Notes: a model not told the origin generated them from the letters alone. 64,000 nt of DNA from Branchiostoma floridae (GCF_000003815.2 NC_049991.1:20324162-20388161); one strand, 5' to 3'; shown: positions 48,291 to 60,167, counted from the first letter of the stretch. Program-made: numbers and translations.

Positions 48291-48458
48291 CTTAACTACC
48301 GTCTGGCATATCCTTCGGTCTGGTCTATCTTTAATTTGTGATAATTGTAGACAACCTTAGATGAAACATACGAAAATGATTTTATAAGGTTAGTAGATTA
48401 TAGGATAATGGGATTTTCTTTGCACAACCAAATATTGCCATGTGAAAGAAAACTTTAA

Positions 48459-50249
48459 TATCCTAAGATAGAAAAACTAGAAGAAAACGTTTCAGACTCG
48501 AAGAAACTATGGGGAACAATTGGGGAAATTTTACCCAATAAGAAAAGTATCGTGTCAAAGACACTGACCTTTGCAGGCGAACATCTTACTGGATTGACTG
48601 ATATTGTAAAGGGCTTTAATAAGTTCTTCGGTATGGCAGGGCGTAAGCTAGCTGAATGCTTTGGGTCGCATAACCCTACCCCATTATGCCCAGCACAGTA
48701 TAAGAACTTGGATTGCACCTTTACTTTTACTCCACTTACTGACCAAGCTGTGCATACCCAGCTAAAGAACCTACCTATAAGAAAAGCTGCCGGGTTGGAT
48801 AACATTCACCCCAGACTTCTTAAAGCCGCAGCCCCGATTGTAGCACAGCCACTTACTCACATATTGAACCTGTCCCTCAGCACTGGTATTATACCATCTG
48901 AGTGGAAATTAGCAAGAGTGACGCCCATACATAAAGGTGGAGATCAGTCCGATCCAAATAACTTTAGACCCATTTCTGTCCTGCCTATTGTGATGAAAAT
49001 ATTTGAGAAGGAGGTCCACAAACAATTACTGGCTTACTTACATTCTCATGACATACTTTGTACCAACCAGTCAGGCTTCAGACCAAGCCATTCAACAACC
49101 ACCACCTTACTCGATGTTACTGACTACATATTGCATAATATCAACAGTGGTAAACTAGTCGGTACTGTATTTATTGATTTGAAAAAGGCGTTTGACACTG
49201 TTGATCACAGCCTACTTTTGACTAAACTGAATTGGATTGGCCTTCGGAGTACTGAGCTGGATTGGTTCACAAACTATCTTGCAGATCGCCAACAGCGAGT
49301 CTCACTGAATGGTTGCACATCTGATTCCATTCCTATTACTATTGGGGTACCTCAAGGGTCAATTTTAGGTCCCCTTCTTTTCAACCTGTTTATTAATGAC
49401 CTACCCAAAGCTATAACACGCAGTAAAGTAACCTTATATGCGGATGATACAGCTATATTCTTTTCAAGTAATGACCCCAGATGTATAGAAAGCACATTAA
49501 ACATGGAACTTAAACAAATTACTTCCTGGTTTAAGTCGAATCGACTTACTCTTAACATCAAGAAGACAAAGTGGATGCTTATGGGCTCCACTAGGAAAAC
49601 AAATTCTACTCCTGATTTGGAGATCAAGATTAATGGTGATACCTTGGAAAGGGTTAGCTCTTATAAATATCTGGGTGTCATACTTGATTCTAGCTTAAGT
49701 TTCAATGATCACTTGGATGAAGTGTGCAGTAAAATGTCACAGCGCCTAGGACTATTAAGACGCCTACGGCCTTATCTCTGCACTGGTGTAGCAAATTTGT
49801 TGTATAAAACCCTTGCTCTACCACTCCTTGAATATTGTAACGTGGTATGGGACAACTGCAGTGCAGCCAACAAGCAGCGTCTCCAAGTCCTCCAGAACCG
49901 GGGCGCACGAATCATCCTCCGACGTGAGCCGAGGTCGAATGTTGGGGAGCTGCATCAGGCACTGGGTTGGAGTCTGCTGCAGGAGCGAAGAAATCGGCAG
50001 ATCTGCATTATGGTGTACAAATGCCTTCATGGCCTAGCACCCAACTACCTACTCAACACATTTCGTTTCAATAACCAAATCCACAGTCATAACACCAGAC
50101 AAGCACAACTCCTACATAAACCTAACTACACTTCAAGAGCAGGTCAACGCACATTTGCATACAGGGCAGCTGAAATATATAATACACTTAAACCTGAGAC
50201 AAAACAAGCAACTACTCTTAAAGCCTTTAAACAGTCTCTGATATCATAA
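48459..50249 (+). CDS. Non-LTR retrotransposon reverse transcriptase (CR1/jockey group), 5'-truncated
   Basis: An open frame without stops from 48459, so the apparent GTG start at 48552 is not the real start. Counting residues from 48552: a pre-RT segment, AAGLDNIHP at 79-87, NNFRPISVL at 136-144, the first catalytic aspartate in FIDLKKAFD (207-215), GVPQGS (265-270), the YADD catalytic box (296-299), and a thumb with YKYLGVILD. The carboxy region LQVLQNRGARI with CLHGLAPNYL is typical of CR1/L2-like elements. No endonuclease domain is upstream, since a stop lies at 48456-48458. The enzyme copies its RNA at a nicked target, but this copy lacks the nicking domain and cannot act alone. Confidence 0.9.
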   Translation, partial: YPKIEKLEENVSDSKKLWGTIGEILPNKKSIVSKTLTFAGEHLTGLTDIVKGFNKFFGMAGRKLAECFGSHNPTPLCPAQYKNLDCTFTFTPLTDQAVHTQLKNLPIRKAAGLDNIHPRLLKAAAPIVAQPLTHILNLSLSTGIIPSEWKLARVTPIHKGGDQSDPNNFRPISVLPIVMKIFEKEVHKQLLAYLHSHDILCTNQSGFRPSHSTTTTLLDVTDYILHNINSGKLVGTVFIDLKKAFDTVDHSLLLTKLNWIGLRSTELDWFTNYLADRQQRVSLNGCTSDSIPITIGVPQGSILGPLLFNLFINDLPKAITRSKVTLYADDTAIFFSSNDPRCIESTLNMELKQITSWFKSNRLTLNIKKTKWMLMGSTRKTNSTPDLEIKINGDTLERVSSYKYLGVILDSSLSFNDHLDEVCSKMSQRLGLLRRLRPYLCTGVANLLYKTLALPLLEYCNVVWDNCSAANKQRLQVLQNRGARIILRREPRSNVGELHQALGWSLLQERRNRQICIMVYKCLHGLAPNYLLNTFRFNNQIHSHNTRQAQLLHKPNYTSRAGQRTFAYRAAEIYNTLKPETKQATTLKAFKQSLIS

Positions 50250-50619
50250 CACTGACATCTGACCTCTGATCCCAATGACTTTACAATTACCTTATGATTT
50301 TTGTGATGTTGAGTTGTTATTGTGTATGAGTTGTTATTAGTAAGTTGCGTATATGATTTACTGATCCGAATTGGATTATTCTTTCTTATGTTCAGTCCGA
50401 TTGATCAGGACAAATGGCACTGACATCTGACCTCTGACCGCAATGACCGTCCAATGACCCTATGAGTTTGTGATCTTGAGTTGTTTTTGTTATTAAGTAT
50501 GAGTTGTTATTCTTTTGAGTTTTCCTAAGTTGCTTGTATTATTTACAAACCCTAATTGGATTATTGCTTTGTTATGTTCAATCCTATGTTTGCTATTTAT
50601 CTTTTGTACTTTGAGTTAT
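50250..50619 (+). mobile_element. 3' untranslated region of the LINE, with internal repeat
   Basis: cactgacatctgacctctga occurs directly after the stop and again about 170 bases later (50419), each followed by related gagttgtt-rich sequence. The region is cut by the gap at 50620, so the end of the element is not seen. Confidence 0.7.
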
Positions 50620-50719
50620 NNNNNNNNNNNNNNNNNNNNNNNNNNNNNNNNNNNNNNNNNNNNNNNNNNNNNNNNNNNNNNNNNNNNNNNNNNNNNNNNN
50701 NNNNNNNNNNNNNNNNNNN
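50620..50719. other. Assembly gap (100 N)
   Basis: Run of N after the LINE 3' region. Confidence 1.
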
Positions 50720-51800
50720 TGGCATTAGATGCTTCCTTGGTGCTATGTAAGACGATTCCTTATAAGGCCACAGCAAGTAAATTCTATGGACGACATCTAC
50801 GCACTCATTAAGTTTTGCCTGATTTCAGAAAAAAACACAAGATTGTTTTTTCTTCTTCGGGGATGGTCAGATAGAACTAAATGGGTAAAAAGGTCGTGTT
50901 GTAACCTAATAATTCTATTTAGAATTGACACTAAAGAGGTAGCCTTGACTGTAGCTGCAGAAGTCAAACTTGCTGGACAGTTTTAAAAGTGGCACCGATA
51001 TGGAAGCCATGAGTGCAGTTGCTTGGTGCTAGTGTCACTTCAAGTTCACTTCTTAAGTACTGTAATGAATACCTTGTTGGCTGCAATGCCGTATTTTGTC
51101 ACCTTAAGTTCTATTACAACGTTTAGGGTGTCTCTTTTGAAAATTTACCGTTTTTTTTTTACCTATCGTGTTTTTTTTTGCCCTATCTCATTATTTTTCA
51201 AGTCTGCAGAGGATGTCATCCATAAAATTCACTTGCTGTGGCCTAAAATAAACGTTTGGTTGTCTGGAGATATTTGGGTATTAGAGCACCAAACCAAGCG
51301 CGAAAATAAACAACTGTTCTCCAGTCGTGTTTAGCACAGATAAGGCTTTAAGCGAGAGGCATTGCTTTTATTTCATGCTTGATTATCTCGGATTTTGGTC
51401 CTGTCGTCGGATGATAATTTCACGTCTACCCTATGACTGCATTACGGTAGATTTCTGCCTACAGGATTATTCATTCATCACTGTAGTATATAATTATGTG
51501 AGTTGCTGAATAAATAGTAAGATTTGCTAAATAGGTTGAAAAATTTACAAGAAGAGTTAGCAGACCCAATGAATCTGCAAACATTTTCCTTTCGAATTCG
51601 ACGAGGAGGTCTGGAGCGATTGTAACCGTGTCAGACACAGGTCCCAATTACCCGGGTGACCGTCAGGGATGTAGCCTCGGCCAAGATTCCACGAACGAAC
51701 ACGTAAGGGATCTCCATCCTCCTAACGCCCGGTCCCCAACGGCATTACCTTATGGGGCCCTGCTATCCCATGCCATATCAGTGGCTATTATGATTGTCGC
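50720..51800. other. Intergenic, no gene recognised
   Basis: T-rich, with only short open frames. Nothing recognised. Confidence 0.4.
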
Positions 51801-51817
51801 CACAAACAAGCTGTCGA

Positions 51818-51975
51818 CCAATCAGAGAATAGGCCTTTCTTGGGCTTGTTGTTGTCGCAAGCTGTCTAGCAAAGGCCGCTGGGAAGCTATCAGCCAATCA
51901 TGTTACGTATTACCATGGCTTTGTTTGCTCACCATGCCGACGCCCAATCCCCAACGGCTGACTGCCCATATAAGG
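51818..51975 (+). promoter_or_regulatory. Promoter-like cluster: three CCAAT boxes and a CArG/TATA-like box
   Basis: CCAAT on the plus strand at 51818-51822, 51894-51898 and 51944-51948, then CCATATAAGG at 51966-51975. That last motif is both a perfect CArG (SRF-type) box and TATA-like. attaatattcat follows. The order and spacing look like a real core promoter pointing right, but no gene is recognised downstream. Confidence 0.35.
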
Positions 51976-52134
51976 GCAAGCTCATTAATATTCATAAGCA
52001 AGGCACCCCTAATAACCGAATACTGTGGCTGAGTTGTCAGGGGTGATATCATAGGCTTTGCCGTGATTGTCAACCCTGAGTGTGAGGGTGGGGATCTCCC
52101 GCTGCGTATACATCGTTTTGTTCAAACTCCAAGC

Positions 52135-52248
52135 AGATTCTACGGTCCCCTAAGACAGTATCAAAGCTGGCCAAGGAGTATAGCCAGACAACGAGAGTAC
52201 CGGTGCCCAGCTGACTATCTTATATCACTGTAGGATCTGCTTGGCGAT
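52135..52248. mobile_element. Short MITE of the ctccaagcag family
   Basis: Begins aactccaagcagattctacg and ends aggatctgcttggcgat. Internal cctaagacagtatcaaagct matches the other copies. The right arm is degraded and no clear target duplication is left. Confidence 0.65.
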
Positions 52249-52620
52249 CAATATTGTTAGCATGAGCGGCACCAACCCGTTTGTAATAAGTGTTGTGAGG
52301 ATTAGGGGGAGACAGAGATGACGGAACGCCGAGACTCTCTCTCCGTGTCTGGGGGAGATACGGTCTCTACTACGTCTGGCACCGGCGTCGCCATGTCAGA
52401 ATTTATTACGGAGAAGGGTAGATACGAAAAAAAAACTGCCTGCTCGCGAGAGAGCATGTAAATATTGTACCATACTATAGCAATTGATGAAGAAACAAGA
52501 CTGTAATTGTCAGTGGTAATTAGAATTGGGTAGGGTCAACGCCAGGGTAAAGGTTAGCCAAATAAGTGTCATAAATGTTCGGCAAGGGCGAAATTCTTTC
52601 TTGACACTGTCCCGACGACG
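52249..52620. other. Intergenic, no gene recognised
   Basis: Nothing recognised. Confidence 0.35.
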
Positions 52621-52658
52621 AGAGACTCGACGAGAGAAAGAGACTCAGCGAGAGGGAG

Positions 52659-52709
<51 letters not shown>

Positions 52710-52757
52710 CTCGGAAGAGAGAGAGAGAGAGACTCAGAGAGTGGGAGAGAGAGAAAG
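52620..52757. repeat. GA-rich microsatellite
   Basis: (ga)n tracts with agactc interruptions. The purine-only strand could form a triplex, and the open frame over it (Arg-Glu repeats) is an artefact. Confidence 0.95.
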
Positions 52758-52866
52758 ATATCCTAGACCATTCCTAAGTATATGCCACCCCACATTCTGT
52801 ATCTCCCTCGTGTAATCCCACCATCACGTCGCCGCCCGCAGAAATGTCACAGCTTTCATTACAACC

Positions 52867-53117
52867 GCTCTGCATCCATCACAGCACACCTCTGTCCCTC
52901 CCCACTCTGCATCCATCACAGCACACCTCTGTCCCTCCCCACTCTGCATCCATCACAGCACACCTCTGTCCCTCCCCACTCTGCATCCATCACAGCACAC
53001 CTCTGTCCCTCCCCACTCTGCATCCATCACAGCACACCTCTGTCCCTCCCCACTCTGCATCCATCACAGCACACCTCTGTCCCTCCCCACTCTGCATCCA
53101 TCACAGCACACCTCTGG
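52867..53117. repeat. 37-bp minisatellite
   Basis: Seven nearly identical copies of tgcatccatcacagcacacc plus ctctgtccctccccactc, starting at 52871, 52908, 52945, 52982, 53019, 53056 and 53093. The last copy changes to ctctggccgctcccc. Near identity points to recent expansion. Confidence 0.95.
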
Positions 53118-53600
53118 CCGCTCCCCGCCGCTTGATTAAGCACGCGCACGCCGTACAGGACCAAGATTTCCCGCCAGCCTGGAGGATTACGTGATGAATC
53201 GGCAGTAAGGGAGGGTATCGGTAGTTTCTACAGTCAAACTCGGTGCATTAAGGCCCAATCTAGACACAGTTTCTCCCGACATCTGTGGAGAAATCGGATA
53301 TCAAACAGATTCATTGGAAGCGAAATGGACCGTTGTTTTGTGTATCGCCCATTCAAAATTTTTCACAAACAGTACTAGTTAGGTCCAGGTTCAGGGCTGG
53401 ACCTGGACCTGATTCTCTGGACCTCTGGACCTGGACCGTACCTGTACTTGATTTTTTGTGCAGTTACCCACACCTAATCGGCAGGTAACTTTGTCTGGAC
53501 GAATGAGCAGCTAGAAAATGAAACTAACATTGTGTAGACATTATGTTACGGATGGCAAAAAGTGATCATGTCTGTCTGAAGCTGCAGAGAAAGAGAGGAG
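53118..53600. other. Intergenic with a short ggacct repeat
   Basis: ggacctggacct-type repeats at about 53385-53445. No gene seen. Confidence 0.5.
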
Positions 53601-53601
53601 A

Positions 53602-54300
53602 CACACTTACAGAAAGAGATGGATAGGGTGCTATTGAAGGAAAACTTACGCGTTGTGCAAAAAAAAAATGATGTTTTGTTACAACTAAGTGTGAAACGGT
53701 GACTAAAATCTCCACTATGACAGCGATATATATAAAGATGAACATACAACTTTTCCTCGGCTGGAACTGATCCATCAAAAGGCATCTTCAGTCAAGTCTA
53801 CAGAAAAGTATCATCTTAGATATACAATGGAATCGCCTCTTCAATATCGGCATATGCATGTTATTTGAGATGGTGGACCGGTACAAACGGCCATGTGAAA
53901 TTAGCTTGACTGGAAAAAATATGAGTCCAATTCATATGGCTGTATTCATTCAATCACAATGCTCAGCACCGTGCAGAAAATCACATGTAAAATTGAATAC
54001 ACGGGCCCATAAAGAGAGTATCCAATATGATCACATCACTCAAATCATCGGGTCACCTGAGGTCACCGTGATCGATAGAAATCCTTTTTATCGCCGCTTC
54101 AATATGGAGATTTTACGGCGTCTTTATGCTTAAGGCCAAGGGCATGATGATATGATCGATATGTGCCGCAGGCAGGGGTTGGTACTACTGGTGTTGGTTT
54201 GTCGGGAAAGAAAGAATACACACTTACAGAAAGAGATGGATAGCTGCTCATGAAGGCAAACTTACGCGTTGTGCAAAAATGATGTTTCATTGCAACTAGT
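53602..54300. repeat. Direct repeats of about 90 bp, 615 bp apart
   Basis: cacacttacagaaagagatg, then gatag, then aaacttacgcgttgtgcaaa, is present at about 53602-53690 and 54217-54300 with small differences. The spacer has no recognised gene. Confidence 0.7.
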
Positions 54301-55888
54301 ACTACGGCCATGTTAATTTGGTTATATGGATGGCATCCGCGCGTGTATGGATTTTCGGCCCGTTTCCAAAACAAAGTTTTCAACCATACTGATCGTACAA
54401 AGCAGCTGCAAAATAAGCAAATACTGTATATGCCATAGAGTGCAAAAGAAATATCTAAAGACGTATACACACCCACGCACACACACAGTTGCATGGTGGT
54501 CTTGTTATCTTAAACAGTATATACGTCTGTACTTCTTTATACCTATAAGACTATCAGACACAAAGATTCATTTTTATGGGAGCCATGAGCGACCCCCAAA
54601 ATCTAGTTTAAGGCTGTGTTAGGTGCCACCTGTTGTGATCAAAAGTTTGTATTCCGCGGTTTTATCTTGGTTAGTTTTGTTCGTTGCTGTCATGGATGCC
54701 ACAAGGCTTCATTTAAACAGGTCGTTAGGGGTACCCGTTTAGCGCTTGCTTCAAAAAATGGTATAGTTTTTATAATTTATCTTATAGTTTTTAGTATTTG
54801 AGTAGTCTCTTTTCATTGTTACATGCAAATTCCCTATCTTTTTTCTACCATGTACTAACAATTATCCTACGGGCATGAACTTGCAAATTAACTTTCCATC
54901 ATTTATAGGTTTACGCGAATAGACCATTCATCTACATAGTGCACTTGTAGTGTTTATTCTTGATGAAGTTGCAACATAATTCATATGTCTAAGCAGCAAA
55001 GATTGCTACATGCGTTTTTGGTGTGTTTATATGCTTGTTGTGACAGACTAAGACAAGATAACGTGACAGACAGACAAAAAGGCCCAGTCGGATATTCAGG
55101 TTTTATTCGCGGAAAAGAAAGTTTTCCCCCTCTGGTATCTGAGCGGTGGACTTATCGATTCTTAATGCAACGTCTTTTCATGCCTTAAGTCCAAGGATAG
55201 AAAAATCAATTAATGGCTACAGTGCCATGATCTTTCAATGCTTATCCGAAACGTCGAAGTGCATGGAGGAAACGCTATCCTTACCGAGGACATAAACAGT
55301 GAGCCCCTGCAGTGTACAGATATAACTTTATCTGCCATGAAACAGTTTCTTTATTGATTTGTTTTGTGGCTCCATAAATGAAAGAAAACTGTAGTCCCCG
55401 AAATTTTTGGAGTCCTCTTTAATCACAGCAATGTTATTATATTTTTTTATTTTATTTCAGGCACTAACAGGCCCATGCATAGCACCAGCAGACAGTACAA
55501 TATAAACAAAAAATAGATTAAAAGAACATTTTGCTCTTATAAGCTATATACACATACGTCTCCAAATGTTCTTGACGTATGAAGTAAGGTTAAAGGAGTT
55601 AAACCGGAGAACAGACTGAAGCATGTAAATACCAGTCGACTCAGCATACATATTACAAATTATACCTGTTACATAACATTAATAAGATAAACTCACCTAA
55701 GGCTACGTTATGAAACTTTATGAAACAACATGATGAAGATGCGGTGCCGAGACAGTTTCTATCACATGATTAATGCGACCTTCTCTTGCCGGCTGATCCC
55801 TCCAACAAATTATTCCCGCTCCTCTGGGCGATGCTGCAGTCCTGGGAGGACTCCGCTGGTGACTAGAATATAGAGACATCCCTCACTG
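54301..55888. other. Intergenic, no gene recognised
   Basis: AT-rich, with scattered short open frames and no family resemblance. Confidence 0.4.
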
Positions 55889-56115
55889 TTCCATGGCTGA
55901 TTGGAGTTATCTTGAATATTTTTAGTCGCTAGTGTGTACTTCTTCTTTGATGCATAAGAAAGAGTGAGTGGAACCTTTGTGGAAGAATTCAGACACACTC
56001 CTCAGAATCCTGACTGTGCCGTGGCTGATAGAAGTTATATTCAACATTTGTTAGTCGTTCGAGTTTACTTCTCCTTTGATGCATAAGAAAGAGTAGATGG
56101 AACCTTTGTGGAAAA
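55889..56115. repeat. Tandem duplication of about 120 bp
   Basis: The stretch with tttgatgcataagaaagagt and ggaacctttgtggaa occurs twice (55889-55990 and 56012-56115), with about 15-20 percent differences. Confidence 0.75.
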
Positions 56116-56721
56116 ATACAAAGACCTATCGAAGACACGGAAAATAGAGAGCAATTTCAGAGATGGAAGTGATACTGCTGCTCTTGTTCATTAGATACGG
56201 TGTACTACTTATTTCATCTGGATAACCCTTGGGTGCCAACTTACCTTGTTGCATAACAGGCCATGTCATATGACCTCCCCTTCCTGGACGAGTCCCCTGG
56301 CAAATCATTCTTCACGTTTTCACCCATCTATTCAGCCGAGAGAGGAGTCTGCTGATGACCAGAATACGGTGACATTCGTCACGGCAGCACAGCTGACAGA
56401 AATTCATCTCGGGCGCTTCGATTCACCACATCTGCCTTTCTGTATACGCTTTGATGTACGTGTAAAGAAATGCGGTGTGCCATTGCGGAGACTAGGGGGC
56501 AAGAACTGAGGGTCATAATTTACAGGCTGAGATGATGTCGCTTCTTTCAGGGACCCAAATGCGATGCTTTCCTTGAAGTCCCACACCTTCCGTAAGCATG
56601 GGAGCCTAAAGTTAGAGGCATCTCACAAGATTAAGCTGGAATGCAGCCACATCTTCTTTTCTGACTATGCTTTGATGTACTTGACTGTAAAGGACTGCTT
56701 TATGCCATTGCGAAGACAAGT
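56116..56721. other. Intergenic, no gene recognised
   Basis: Nothing recognised. Confidence 0.35.
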
Positions 56722-56904
56722 AATCTCCATGCAGATATACGAGTGGCATAAGATTGTACTAAAGCTGGGAAAGGAGCACAGCTGGCCAAAGATAGTCATC
56801 AGCCACTCCGGTAGCCAAACACACACATAGACTGGCTTCACTCCTCTGGCCATGACAGCGTTTTTTTTACTATCTTATGCTACCGTAGGATCGGCTTGGA
56901 GATT
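56722..56904. mobile_element. MITE of the ctccaagcag family
   Basis: Begins aatctccatgcagatatacg and ends gtaggatcggcttggagatt. Inside, ggcataagattgtactaaag on the left is answered on the right by tactatcttatgctacc. Length is 183 bp. Target duplication unclear. Confidence 0.75.
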
Positions 56905-57848
56905 AGAAAGAAGGAGGTAAGAACTTTACAGATCTTTACAGAGATGATATCGCCTTCTTTCAGCATCCAGGGTACCCCCTTTTCCACTCCGGTGTACGCG
57001 CTGCTTTCTTAGAAGTCCAACACTTTGCGTAAGCATGGTCGTTTAAAGTTTGACAAATCTCTGTCAGAAGATTGAGTTGGAATGCAGCCACTCATCTTTA
57101 TCGTCTTTACACTCTCGCCTTTCTTTTGGTAGTAGACATAAACTGCAAACCAGCGACACAATGTACCACCCGACTGACGAAGATCGAACAATTCCCACCA
57201 ACACGAGACCACCGCATGTCTTATCCCTCGTCTCTGTGGAACCTTTATCCCAGAGACCCTGTCAGCGTTAACGGGTGTTTAATGTCGCTTTTCCATTTGC
57301 ACAAATCCTGACCAGCAAATCCGCTAACACCTGCGAGAAAAAAGGGCTTCTAAGGTCTTACGGAATTCACCGCGTGGCGCACTTTCGATTTTAGTGATAG
57401 TCCTGTAAGCGGAACATACGTCATGACTGTATGACAAGCCGACTTGACACCTTTCACCGCCCCTGTCTCAGGTACTTTCGTGTTTCATAACAAAATATAA
57501 ATCGAGGCATGAGAAAGCTCTTACATAAATAACATCGTTTTTCTGTACTAGAAAAACGCAATGCTTGTAAATTTGGTGTATGTTCCCTTTTCGGATTCTT
57601 TTACTATGTGTTTCAGTCTTGTTATTGGTTCGATATCGTTTTTGCTTTCAATCATATGGAAGGATCTCTTGGACTTACGTATTTTACAACAGCTTTGTCT
57701 TTTTTATATTGCTCATTTGGTGTCTTTTATGTGGGCTCTATTTTTTGCAATTTTGCAATTATCATTAATTTAAAAAATGTGAAACTCATTTCCAGTAGCG
57801 TGTGAATTGGAGTCCAGGTTGGCATACCCAACGTGATACCTAACAACT
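56905..57848. other. Intergenic, no gene recognised
   Basis: A T-rich stretch at 57561-57805 is open in three frames with hydrophobic residues. This is a composition effect and is not taken as a membrane protein. Confidence 0.4.
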
Positions 57849-57899
57849 ATGCCAAAACGATATCTTCTCGCAGCAATAACTGTGATGACTAATGTTCCA

Positions 57900-58290
57900 T
57901 GTCACACCATTTGTGATTTTGAATCTGATTATCTGACCAATCAAACAAGAGAGCGCTGGACCGAGGCCTTTAATTGGCCCATACGTCTAACCCGTTCCGG
58001 ACTCCTGCCACGTTTAAAACCTAATTTGGCACATCCTTCAGAACTCACGAATCGAAGGTCATCCTGCTTCACTCAATTACCCTAACGAACATCGTCAATT
58101 CTACTGGGTAGCCCGGCTGTAGATTGAGTCCAGTGGCCTTGAAGGGTTGACCTGTATACGTAGTTCTCAAAGACAGGCTCGCAGAAATGCCTGTCAGTTT
58201 TATCCACAAACTACTTGGAACAACCTACCACCAGACACACGCACGGCCGCAAATCTGACCTGCTTTAAGTGACTATTGACGTAAGTGATA
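57900..58290 (+). pseudogene. Decayed LINE carboxy-terminal fragment
   Basis: In the last part (about 58160-58270) one frame reads QFYPQTTWNNLPPDTRTAAN then LTCFK and a stop. This is the WNxLPPDTRTA...FK ending common to CR1/jockey-group LINE proteins. Upstream the frame is broken by stops. A second short copy of gtagttctcaaaga-aggctcgca lies at 58447-58470. Confidence 0.5.
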
Positions 58291-58557
58291 AAACGAACGA
58301 ACACGGGCTATGAACGGTGAGCTTTCACTCTCTTTATGTTTTGTACCATGTATATGTAATGATATATGTCGATAGATTTATTAGGACTCGGTGTAAACTG
58401 TATCTCTGTTGTATTTTATCTGACCCTACCTCCCTGCTACCTCCCTGTAGTTCTCAAAGATAGGCTCGCATAAATGCCTTAGCCAGTTGTCTACAAAAAC
58501 TATCAGCTGAACAGAAGCGGCAGTATCCAACAGGTTACAAATGTGCATATCATTCAT

Positions 58558-58721
58558 AATCTCCAAGCAGATCTTGCGGTGGCATAAGATTGTAATATAA
58601 GCTTGGGAAGGAGTTTAGCCGGTAGAGACGATGGTGAATGAAACTCCTCTGCCGTCTAAACTCCTTCTTAAGCTTATGATACTATCTTATGTCACAGCAA
58701 GATCTGCTTAATTTAAAGATT
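58558..58721. mobile_element. MITE of the ctccaagcag family with long target duplication
   Basis: Begins aatctccaagcagatcttgc. The right end is partly degraded (agatctgcttaatttaaagatt). The inner arms (tggcataagattgta, gaaggagtttagccgg) pair. atatcattcat stands on both sides (58547-58557 and 58722-58732), an 11-base match. Length is 164 bp. Confidence 0.8.
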
Positions 58722-58732
58722 ATATCATTCAT

Positions 58733-59916
58733 AGTTAGGATATAACCTGCTCTCCAACAAGATCTCTTCAGTGACACTGAAAATGGACATGTATGTTATC
58801 TGAAACGTCTGACCGTTTTCAAAATCATATCTAGTTGCTTGAGTAATGACTATTTGGCGTATATTATTACCTGAATGTCTAACCTTCATCGACGTGTTAA
58901 AAATGAGCATTGTCGGCTTTTAAGTGTTTCAAGAGAAGCAGGAACACAAAGTGGGATTAATTTGTTCTTTGCTGCGGATTTGACAGCCCCGTAGAGACCG
59001 TTGCCTGTACGACTGTGTGAGCAGTAGGATCCAGCAGACAGCACTCTGTGGCTTCGTGTAAACCCGCCATCTATTGCCCCATTAATTTAACTGGCCACAG
59101 ATGGAGGAAAGGATTAAGCGACGTCTGGGGATAATTCGGTTGTGCTGTGTGTGTGTTATTTTTTTTTAAAGTTTACTGATACTTAATTGAAGTAACTATG
59201 TCAAATTTCCAAACCGGGAGTGTGATATAAAAGACACATAAGTACACTAGACTTAAAGAGAATAGTCGTGGGCATTGTCCACAAACAGCAATGCCCGGCC
59301 CCTAATCAAAAATGTGTCCTATGTATTATGCACTGGGTGTAAAAGGGCGAAGAGAATGTGCCTGACTTCGTAGTAGAAAAATTTAAACCACAAGAGGTGC
59401 AATAACGTTATCATTCTTACCAACGCCATTAAATTGCAACTTACAAAAGACCACTTTCTCCAGAGAGCCAACGCAAAGTTTATGTCCTTTTTCGTAACTC
59501 TAATGTGCGGGTTGGGAGACGGAAGTGTGGCTGGGAGCTCCGCAACACTCAAGCGGACTTCACAAGAGTACTTCACACTTACGGAGAGCTGTAAAGGAAA
59601 TGTTCGCCATGAGGAATATCGCCATTTGGGTGGTTCCATCGCTGATGGCGGGCGGAGATGGGAATGGGGAGGATGTCATCAGTAAGAATTACCGGGATGT
59701 GGAGTTGTCGCGCGGGGAGAACGCCTAATGCTCCCGCGCTGAGTTCTATTAGTGCTGCGCTATTTATCACACCGGGCGGAACTCGGGAAACTCCGCTGTG
59801 GTAGCCTCCTTTGCAGACTCTAGTAGCGGGGCTGGGAGTTTGCTGTGGATGGGTGTATCGGTCCTCAAACTTAATTTGTGGGCAAAGTCCCTTCCAAGCC
59901 AAAGTACCTTTCCTCT
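58733..59916. other. Intergenic with an old retroposon tail
   Basis: At about 58807-58880, gaccgttttcaaaatcatat, gttgcttgagtaa and ttattacctgaatgtc match sequences at about 60567-60645 and 62041-62140. Otherwise no gene seen. Confidence 0.5.
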
Positions 59917-60114
59917 CATTCATACATTCATTCATTCATTTATTCATTACTTCATTCATTCATTCATTCATTCATTCATCCATCCTTTCATCCATCCATC
60001 CTTCCATCCATCCATCCATCCATCCATCCATTCATTCATTCATTCATTCATTCATTCATTCATTCATTCATTCATTCATTCATTCATTCATTCATTCATT
60101 CATTCATTCATTCG
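59917..60114. repeat. (CATT)n/(CATC)n microsatellite
   Basis: About 200 bases of catt and catc tetramers. Ser-Phe-Ile-His open frames in three phases are artefacts. A run of 17 C follows at 60151-60167. Confidence 0.98.
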
Positions 60115-60167
60115 AGAACCTTAGTCGATGTTGAAAATAGCCAACCAGGGCCCCCCCCCCCCCCCCC

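Noticed and set aside
52526..52777. Arg-Glu-rich protein
   Set aside because: Translation of a (ga)n microsatellite.
57561..57773. Small hydrophobic membrane protein
   Set aside because: All three plus-strand frames are open and hydrophobic because the DNA is T-rich. No start context or family match.
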